The notes beneath the pieces are model-generated. The model was not told where the DNA came from, did not search any database, and saw only the letters and a program-made list of their open reading frames with translations. This document shows, piece after piece, positions 30,904 to 36,147 of a stretch of DNA of 36,147 nucleotides; positions within the stretch are counted from its first letter, which is position 1, and each line of letters opens with the position of its first letter. A program made the translations under genes and the position numbers. The stretch comes from Microbacterium yannicii PS01. GTDB lineage: Bacteria; Actinomycetota; Actinomycetes; Actinomycetales; Microbacteriaceae. Location: NCBI RefSeq assembly GCF_000304335.1, contig NZ_CAJF01000036.1:1-36147 (forward strand). The letters are read 5' to 3'.

Positions 30904-31830
30904 TCATCCTGCCTCTCCTCTCTCGTCGGCGTGGGCCGCCAGCTTTGCGACGAGATCCGCGTACATGAGTCTCATGTCGACGCCAGTGAAGACACGTACG
31001 ACGGGCAGCTCCGCCCTGGCGTCGCCGTAAGAACCGTCGGCCTCGATCGGCCTGCGCGGCACGAGCGTCGAAGGCGATGAAGACGGCTCTGCGCGGAAGG
31101 TGCCCCGCAGCGCGGTCAGCAGCACGAGCGGACTGTCACCGAGCACAGCGCACTCGCCCAGGCTGGCGCCGAACATCTTCTCGACCCGCTCTGTGAAGGT
31201 GCGCCATCGACCGACGAGGTAGGACCCCAGCGGACCGAGCGGAGCGACATCGCGGTCCAGCTCCGCCCACGAGACGAGGCACTGCGCGTAGGTCGGCTCG
31301 GGCACCTGCCAGATCGGGATGGGCGACCGGAAGACCACCTGCGCGGCCACCAGGTCGGTGCCCGTGTTGAACTCGGGCTGCTCTGCCGGTTCGTCGTAGC
31401 CGAGGCCGCCGATCCAGACCAGCGTCAGGCGCTCGGCGATCCGCGGCTCGGCGAGGAACGCCGTCGCCAGTTCGGTCAGTGCGCCGCCTGCAGCGTAGAA
31501 GAGCGGCACGTCGGTGTCGTCGCGCATCGCCTCACGGATGATGCATTCCGTCGCGGACGACGGAGACCGATCGTCGGGAAAGCCGAGCGCCGTACGCGAG
31601 CCCGGCACGGCGCGCAGCGCACTCCCGACGAGGGTCAGTACCTCGTCGGCGGCGGCGACACCCTCGGCGACGACGTCGCGGTCGGGCGAGACCATCGCTT
31701 CCGGGAGACGGGATGCGATCACCTGCACGACCTCTGTCGAGGTGCACAGCACGTGATGTGCGAGCTGGAACAGCCCGTCGGGATCGCCGGCGAAGTCGTT
31801 GTCGATGATGACGCGCGCGCGTGCCGGCAT
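30904..31830 (-). CDS. nucleoside hydrolase family protein, variant active site
   Basis: A 308-residue protein of the inosine-uridine nucleoside hydrolase fold. The N-terminal metal motif, normally DxDxGxDD, reads DNDFAGDPDG: the first and third Asp are kept, the last is Pro followed by Asp. YAAGGALTELATAF corresponds to the conserved central loop and LGDSPLVLLTALRG to the C-terminal metal ligand Asp region. The same variant opening occurs, as I recall, in a subgroup of unknown substrate. Its ATG shares an A with the stop of the upstream hydrolase (TGATG), so it is coupled to the dioxygenase operon, which makes a glycoside other than a nucleoside plausible. Confidence 0.75.
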   Translation of the reverse strand: MPARARVIIDNDFAGDPDGLFQLAHHVLCTSTEVVQVIASRLPEAMVSPDRDVVAEGVAAADEVLTLVGSALRAVPGSRTALGFPDDRSPSSATECIIREAMRDDTDVPLFYAAGGALTELATAFLAEPRIAERLTLVWIGGLGYDEPAEQPEFNTGTDLVAAQVVFRSPIPIWQVPEPTYAQCLVSWAELDRDVAPLGPLGSYLVGRWRTFTERVEKMFGASLGECAVLGDSPLVLLTALRGTFRAEPSSSPSTLVPRRPIEADGSYGDARAELPVVRVFTGVDMRLMYADLVAKLAAHADERGEAG

Positions 31831-32645
31831 CAGGCTCCAGACGTGGCGGGTCGGTTCGCCGACGATGCCTCGGCCGATGAGGTCACACGTGCGGCGAAGT
31901 CGATGGCGGGATCGAACACGCTCGAGGTGTCGTCCAATCCCTGCCAGAAGTGCCGGCCATCCATCACCGGCTGCAGCTCGACGTCCGCGCCGGCAGCGCG
32001 CAGAGCAGCGGCGAGAGCCTCGCTCTGGGTGAACGGCACATGTGCGTCGGCGGTCCCGTGGGCGATGTGGAACGGCGGGGCACCGGCGTGCACCTGCAGT
32101 GTCGGGCTGGCCAGACGGGCTGTATCGGGCAGGTCGGCGGCGGGGGCTCCGAGCCAGCGGGCCTCACGGGTGTCACCGGGGGCTTCGTCCGAGTCTTCCG
32201 CGGCCAAAGCGAACAGATCTGCGGGACCGAACCAATCCACGACGCCGCGGACATCGTCGCGACGCAGTCCGGTCAGCGCGGCCAGGGTCGCGCCCGCCGA
32301 AACTCCCCAGACCACCATGCGGCCCGCGTCCACGCCGTGGCGGTCGCCGTTGGCGCGGAGCCACTCGATGGCGGCATCCACATCGTCCAGCTGCGCGGGG
32401 AAGCGCCCTTCACCGCTCAGCCGGTACTCGCACGAGGCCACTGCGAAGCCCGCCGCGACGATGCGGTCGAACGATTGCGCATCGCTGATGCCGGGTGTGA
32501 ACACCTTGCGACTGCCGCGGAGCCACCCTCCGCCGTGCAGGAACACGATGAGCGGGGCACCCGGCGTCTGGGGTGTCCGCAGGTCGAGGGAAAGCGGGCG
32601 GAATCCGGCCGGCTGCGCGAAGTCGACCTCGAGGATCGAGCGCAC
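31830..32645 (-). CDS. alpha/beta hydrolase (BD-FAE/esterase type), coupled to cupin dioxygenase
   Basis: A 271-residue esterase distinct from the two HSL-type paralogues: oxyanion motif HGGGW (37-41), nucleophile Ser116 in WGVSAGA, Asp in HGTADAHVPF, His in GRHFW. The GTG start at 32645 lies one base after the TGA of the dioxygenase gene, and its own stop overlaps the next start, so all three are translated together. If the cupin is a quercetinase, its product is an aromatic ester (depside) and this enzyme is the obvious candidate to cleave it; the coupling is seen, the substrate is inferred. Confidence 0.85.
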   Translation of the reverse strand: MRSILEVDFAQPAGFRPLSLDLRTPQTPGAPLIVFLHGGGWLRGSRKVFTPGISDAQSFDRIVAAGFAVASCEYRLSGEGRFPAQLDDVDAAIEWLRANGDRHGVDAGRMVVWGVSAGATLAALTGLRRDDVRGVVDWFGPADLFALAAEDSDEAPGDTREARWLGAPAADLPDTARLASPTLQVHAGAPPFHIAHGTADAHVPFTQSEALAAALRAAGADVELQPVMDGRHFWQGLDDTSSVFDPAIDFAARVTSSAEASSANRPATSGA

Positions 32646-32646
32646 C

Positions 32647-33192
32647 TCAGTCGCGGAACTGGAACTCGGGCATGAACTGCGTCCAGTACTTCTCTCCCGC
32701 GGCGCGCATCACGGCGAAGTCCGGGACGTAGAGGCCCTGCGGTTCGGTCGCATCCGTCTTCTGCCCGATCGCGTGGAAGAAGCGCTCGAAGCCCGCGCTG
32801 CCCGCGCCGAACACGGTGGTGGTGTTCTCGATCTTGAACGCGTGGACGACACCGGCCGGCACGTAGGCGAAGTCGCCCGTGGTGAGCGTGGCCTTGGTGT
32901 GGTAGTCGGCCTGGTCGTCCATCCACACCGAGATCTCGCCGTCGACGACGTAGAAGAACTCGTGCGTGCGGTGATGGACGTGCGCGGGGATTCGGTCGCC
33001 CTGGCGCGCCTTCATCGTCCAGGCCCCGAACTGGTCATCGGTCTCATCGCCGGAGAGCAGGACCTCGAACAGCTGATCGAACACGAGTGACTTCTCGCCC
33101 TCGCCGTTGCCGAGCACGTAGGGCTTGGCAACCGCGGGAAGGATGCCGGCGAACGCGATCTTGTCGGGGTCCTGGGCGGTGAAAGTGGTCAT
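32647..33192 (-). CDS. cupin protein, quercetin 2,3-dioxygenase-like
   Basis: A 181-residue single-domain cupin. Metal ligands fit the bacterial QueD pattern: His71, His73, Glu78 (AHVHHRTHEFFY) and His117 (VPAGVVHAF), the same spacing as His69, His71, Glu76, His115 of the Streptomyces FLA enzyme as I recall it. Other shared parts are AKPYVLGNGEGEK near the N-terminus and GFERFFHAIG. Such enzymes open ring C of quercetin with O2, releasing CO and a depside. ATG 33192 has a textbook AAGGAGG; the open frame reaches 33273 but is regulatory DNA. First gene of a four-gene operon divergent from LysR. A cupin with another substrate cannot be excluded. Confidence 0.82.
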   Translation of the reverse strand: MTTFTAQDPDKIAFAGILPAVAKPYVLGNGEGEKSLVFDQLFEVLLSGDETDDQFGAWTMKARQGDRIPAHVHHRTHEFFYVVDGEISVWMDDQADYHTKATLTTGDFAYVPAGVVHAFKIENTTTVFGAGSAGFERFFHAIGQKTDATEPQGLYVPDFAVMRAAGEKYWTQFMPEFQFRD

Positions 33193-33193
33193 G

Positions 33194-33209
33194 CTTACCT
33201 CCTTGTAAG
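33194..33209 (-). promoter_or_regulatory. small hairpin holding the cupin gene ribosome binding site in its loop
   Basis: On the minus strand CTTAC, then AAGGAG, then GTAAG: a 5-bp inverted repeat with the Shine-Dalgarno sequence as loop, ending just before the ATG at 33192. The exposed site may favour translation, or the symmetry may be a protein-binding site. Confidence 0.35.
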
Positions 33210-33230
33210 AACGTGGTGCCGTTAGGCAGA

Positions 33231-33263
33231 TGGAGCGTCGGGTCATTCCGATGACTCGCTCCA
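33231..33263. promoter_or_regulatory. inverted repeat in LysR/dioxygenase spacer
   Basis: TGGAGCG (33231-33237) and CGCTCCA (33257-33263) flank an inner pair GTCAT (33242-33246) and ATGAC (33251-33255) around TCCG. The element lies between the divergent lysR gene and the cupin gene, where a LysR regulator normally binds. It is the largest dyad in the spacer. Confidence 0.5.
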
Positions 33264-33334
33264 GATGCATCAAGTCTCGCCAGCGGGTGCGGGCGACGGA
33301 AGTTCGAGCTCCCTACCCGGCGTTAGTCCGCGGC

Positions 33335-33340
33335 TAAGAT
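33335..33340 (+). promoter_or_regulatory. -10 box of leaderless lysR-type gene
   Basis: TAAGAT, 6 nt before the ATG at 33347, with no ribosome binding site in between. No clear -35. Confidence 0.45.
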
Positions 33341-33346
33341 TCGAGC

Positions 33347-34258
33347 ATGGATGTGCCCATTCACGTCATCCGCTACTTCTGTGTGCTCGCCGAGGAGCTG
33401 CACTTCGGGCGCGCCGCCGAGCGACTGAGCATCACGCCTCCGTCCTTGAGCCAGCAGATCAGCCGGCTCGAGCAGCAGCTCGACGTCAAGCTGTTCGACC
33501 GAAGCCCCCGCAAAGTGGAGCTGACGGCATACGGTCGCGAGCTTCTGCCCCTCGCGCGGCGCGTGCAGGAGGACCACGACCAGCTGCTCAGCTGGGGACG
33601 CTCCGTCCAGCGCGACCGCAAAGCACCGGTGCTGCGAGTGGGCGTGGTCGCCGCGGGCGCGGGCACCCTCACGACGGCTGCGATCGCCGCCACGATGCAG
33701 GCGATCCCGCAGGCGCGGATCGAGATGCGGCGCCTGGGTTTCTTCGACGCCGCCGGCGATCTCGAATCCGGGCATGTGGATGTCGTGTTCGCGCCGTGGC
33801 CGATGCGGCTGCCGCCCCGCGTGCGGTCCGAACCCCTCTGGCGAGAGGCGCGGGTGCTCGTCGTTCGGGCCGATCACGAGTTCGCCGGACGCGAGAGCAT
33901 CTCCATCCTCGAGACGGCCGACCTGCAGTTCGTCTCGGTGGCGAACGGCCCTCCCGACGTCGTGAGCTGGTGGCTCGTCGATCCCCGCCCCGACGGGTCG
34001 CGGCCCAAGCGCGGACCCACTGCCGACAGCGTCGAGGGGCTTCTCGAGCTGGTCGCCGCGGGCGCAGGAGTCAACATCGCCGGCCAGTCCGCGAGCCAGC
34101 ACTACCGGCGCGACGAGCTCTCGTTCATCCCGATCACCGACATCGAACCTGCCACGATCGTCCTGTGCAGCCTGAGCGACAGCACCAATCCGATGGTCGA
34201 CGCCTTCCGGCAGACCGCGCTGAAGCTCTCACCCCTCATGGACGCCACGTTCCACTAG
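33347..34258 (+). CDS. LysR family transcriptional regulator
   Basis: A 303-residue regulator. N-terminal helix-turn-helix at about residues 5-65 (IRYFCVLAEELHFGRAAERL, then ITPPSLSQQISRLEQQL), a linker helix, and a two-lobed effector domain from about residue 90 (LRVGVVAAGAG) with HEFAGRESI and LVAAGAGVNIAG. Length is typical. It is divergent from the cupin dioxygenase operon across a 154-nt spacer with a dyad, the classical LysR arrangement, so it most likely controls that operon in response to a pathway compound. It converges on the ABC ATPase gene. Confidence 0.92.
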   Translation: MDVPIHVIRYFCVLAEELHFGRAAERLSITPPSLSQQISRLEQQLDVKLFDRSPRKVELTAYGRELLPLARRVQEDHDQLLSWGRSVQRDRKAPVLRVGVVAAGAGTLTTAAIAATMQAIPQARIEMRRLGFFDAAGDLESGHVDVVFAPWPMRLPPRVRSEPLWREARVLVVRADHEFAGRESISILETADLQFVSVANGPPDVVSWWLVDPRPDGSRPKRGPTADSVEGLLELVAAGAGVNIAGQSASQHYRRDELSFIPITDIEPATIVLCSLSDSTNPMVDAFRQTALKLSPLMDATFH

Positions 34259-34273
34259 GTCCGCCGAGGGGGG

Positions 34274-35134
34274 TCAGGCCGCGGGTGCCGTCGCCTTCAG
34301 TGCCTGCCAGACGTCACGGCGACGCGCCTGCTCGTCCGGATCGGGAACGGGCGAGGCGGCCATGAGGACCTGTGTGTAGTGGTACTGGGGGTTCTGCAGC
34401 ACTTCCGCGGTCGTTCCCTGCTCCACTATTCGTCCACGGTTGAGCACGACGACGCGCTGCGCGAGGAACTCCACCACCGCCATGTCGTGGGCGATGAAGA
34501 GGTAGCCGAGGTCGGCGCCTGCCCGCAGCTCTGCCAGCAGGTTCAGCACCTGGGCCTGCGTGGACAGATCGAGCGCACTGACAGCTTCATCGCACACGAC
34601 CAGGCGCGGATCCGTCACCAGCGCCCGCGCGATCGCGATGCGCTGCCGCTGTCCGCCGGAGAACTGGCGGGGGTACCTGCCGGCCGAGCCCGGCGGAAGA
34701 CCCACGGCTGCGAGGGCGTCCTCCGCCCGACGGTCGCGGTCCGCACGCGGTACGCGGGCCACCCGCAGCGGCTCCGTCAGCGCGTCACCGATCGGTCTGC
34801 GCGGGTTCAGCGACGAGTACGGGTCCTGGAACACCGCGCGCATGTCGCCCTGGAGCGACCGGCGCTCCGCGACGCTCGCGCGCGTGATGTTCTTCCCCTC
34901 GAACCAGATCTCGCCGCTGGTGACGGCCTGAAGACCGAGGATGGCCCGGCCGATCGTCGTCTTCCCCGACCCCGACTCTCCGACCAGTCCGAGCGTCTCA
35001 CCGCGCATGATCGTGAACGAGACGTCGTCGACTGCCGCCGGCCCCCTCTTGCCATACCGGACCACCAGGTTGCGCACGTCCAACAGCGGCGTCGCGCCAC
35101 CCGCCTGGACGGACTCTGCGTCTGCCATCGTCAT
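34274..35134 (-). CDS. ABC transporter ATP-binding protein, OppF/DppF type
   Basis: A 286-residue ATPase: Walker A GESGSGKTT (52-60), Q-loop FQDPYSSLNPR, signature FSGGQRQR (158-165), Walker B with CDEAVSALD (181-189) and H-loop FIAHD. The FQDPYSSLNP stretch and overall length mark the F subunit of the peptide/opine/nickel (PepT) importer group, which also imports oligosaccharides and glycosides. The ATG at 35134 overlaps the upstream stop (ATGA); ATG 35128 has better spacing to AGGAG and is an alternative start. It pairs with the OppD-type gene at the right edge. The permeases and binding protein would be further right. Confidence 0.9.
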   Translation of the reverse strand: MTMADAESVQAGGATPLLDVRNLVVRYGKRGPAAVDDVSFTIMRGETLGLVGESGSGKTTIGRAILGLQAVTSGEIWFEGKNITRASVAERRSLQGDMRAVFQDPYSSLNPRRPIGDALTEPLRVARVPRADRDRRAEDALAAVGLPPGSAGRYPRQFSGGQRQRIAIARALVTDPRLVVCDEAVSALDLSTQAQVLNLLAELRAGADLGYLFIAHDMAVVEFLAQRVVVLNRGRIVEQGTTAEVLQNPQYHYTQVLMAASPVPDPDEQARRRDVWQALKATAPAA

Positions 35135-36147
35135 CGCTCCGCTCCTACCGTCACAGGCAGGCGCCATTCGTCCTGCCGGCCCCGCACCTCGTCCTTGCGC
35201 ACGCAGCGCACCCCGCCCCGGCCGACGACACGAGGTTCGAGCGGAACGGTGGCGAGGCACTCGTTTCGGGCGAATCGGCAACGCGGGGCGAAGCGGCATC
35301 CACTCGTCCATGAACCGGGCAGCGGGACCTGACCGGGGATCGATGCCAGTCGGGAGGTGCTGTCGAGGTCGGGCATCGCGTGAGGGTCGGCCGCGAGGAG
35401 CGCCATCGTGTACGGGTGCTCGGGGCGCATCAGCACGTCGCGGACCGAGCCGGTCTCGACGATCTCGCCGGCGTACATGACTGAGACGTCGTCGCAGAGG
35501 TCGGCGACCACGCCGAGGTCGTGGGTGACGAGGATGATCGACATCCCGCGCTCGGCGATCAGCCCGCGCAGCAGATCGAGGATCTCCGCCTGGATCGTGA
35601 CGTCGAGGGCGGTCGTCGGCTCGTCGGCGATCAGCAGACTCGGCCTGCCGGCCAGCGCGAGCGCGATCGCGACACGCTGCGCCATCCCCCCGGAGAGCTG
35701 GTGCGGATAGCTCTTGAGCACGCGAGGAACGTCGATGATGCCCACGTCGGTGAGCAGCTGGCCTGCGACCTTCGTGGCCTCGGCGCCGCCGACCCCACGC
35801 AGCCGCTTGACGGCAGTGGACAGCTGCGAACGCACCGTGAACATCGGGTCGAGTGCGCGGGTGGGTTCCTGGGAGATGAAGGCGATCTCATGACCGCGCA
35901 CGCGCTGCAGCGTCTTCTCCGACGCGTGAGCGAGATCCGCCCCGTTCCAGCCGATCCTCCCGGAACGCACCGAGAGACCTGGAGCGAGAAGGCCCAGGAG
36001 GGCATACGAGGTGACGCTCTTCCCACACCCCGACTCGCCGACGAGGCCCATCACCGTCCCCGGGCGGACCTTCAGCGAGACACCGGTGACCAACGCGGGT
36101 CCGCCATCGACTCCGATGACGAGGTCTTGAACGACCAGTTCGCCCCG
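35131..36147 (-). CDS. ABC transporter ATP-binding protein, OppD/DppD type, partial (N-terminus beyond right edge)
   Basis: 339 codons are visible and the frame runs off the right edge without a start; the first visible residues [16 protein letters not shown] are the normal opening strand, so only a few residues are missing. Walker [10 protein letters not shown]-loop [13 protein letters not shown], signature LSGGMAQR, Walker [10 protein letters not shown] and H-loop VTHD are intact. The C-terminal Cys cluster ([16 protein letters not shown]) is the oligopeptide/dipeptide ATPase C-terminal domain. It is translationally coupled to the OppF-type gene. Substrate unknown; the catabolic neighbours make plant-derived glycosides or peptides candidates. 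Confidence 0.9.
   Translation of the reverse strand, partial: RGELVVQDLVIGVDGGPALVTGVSLKVRPGTVMGLVGESGCGKSVTSYALLGLLAPGLSVRSGRIGWNGADLAHASEKTLQRVRGHEIAFISQEPTRALDPMFTVRSQLSTAVKRLRGVGGAEATKVAGQLLTDVGIIDVPRVLKSYPHQLSGGMAQRVAIALALAGRPSLLIADEPTTALDVTIQAEILDLLRGLIAERGMSIILVTHDLGVVADLCDDVSVMYAGEIVETGSVRDVLMRPEHPYTMALLAADPHAMPDLDSTSRLASIPGQVPLPGSWTSGCRFAPRCRFARNECLATVPLEPRVVGRGGVRCVRKDEVRGRQDEWRLPVTVGAER

Overview
The window is GC-rich (about 70%) chromosomal DNA from an actinobacterium, most likely Microbacteriaceae and plausibly Microbacterium. The basis is the strongly G/C-ending codons, the many genes with a TANNNT -10 box 6-8 nt before the start codon (leaderless style), the actinobacterial families (HhH-GPD of TIGR03252 type, DUF3072, GH15, flotillin/NfeD) and the copies of short dispersed palindromes between genes. 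The genus is inferred, not proved. No rRNA, tRNA, CRISPR array, transposase or phage gene was seen.

Layout. 1-2264 (-): the N-terminal 754 residues of an FtsX-like ABC permease cut by the left edge. 2364-3361 (+): HhH-GPD protein and DUF1801 protein. 3386-3541 (-): a tiny acidic protein. 3698-5745 (+): NfeD-like protein and flotillin/SPFH protein. 5928-7052 (-): DUF3072 protein and a double-VOC protein, flanked by two copies of one palindromic repeat. 7308-12105 (-): glycyl-tRNA synthetase, GH15 glycosidase and an FMN 2-hydroxyacid oxidase/monooxygenase with an in-frame tandem repeat. 12154-15836 (-): lipoprotein, MenC-like enzyme, a 48-residue basic protein and a cyclase-family hydrolase. 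16034-17067 (+): YohF-like SDR and a small acidic protein. 17169-17882 (-): GNAT protein. 18054-21187 (+): an MFS exporter and a POT peptide symporter.

The right 15 kb (21275-36147) looks like one catabolic island. A five-gene (-) operon encodes two SDR oxidoreductases, two FAH-family hydrolases and a GH78 alpha-L-rhamnosidase without signal peptide. Upstream are an HSL-type esterase (-), a CMD-family protein (+) and an IclR regulator (+). Two near-identical 33-bp palindromes sit over the -10 regions of the esterase and SDR promoters and look like the operators of one regulator, most simply the IclR protein. Next, a four-gene (-) operon encodes a quercetin 2,3-dioxygenase-like cupin, an alpha/beta hydrolase, a variant nucleoside hydrolase and a paralogue of the first esterase; a LysR gene is divergent from it. 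The window ends with OppF/OppD-type ATPases of a peptide/glycoside ABC importer, the latter cut by the right edge.

Working model (inference): plant flavonol rhamnosides of the quercitrin/rutin kind are imported, derhamnosylated in the cytoplasm by GH78, the flavonol ring is opened by the cupin dioxygenase, the resulting depside is cleaved by a coupled esterase, and the SDR/FAH enzymes process either the rhamnose (oxidative diketo-hydrolase route) or the aromatic fragments. No substrate is proven by sequence alone, and the lactonase and dehydratase expected for the rhamnose route are not in the window.
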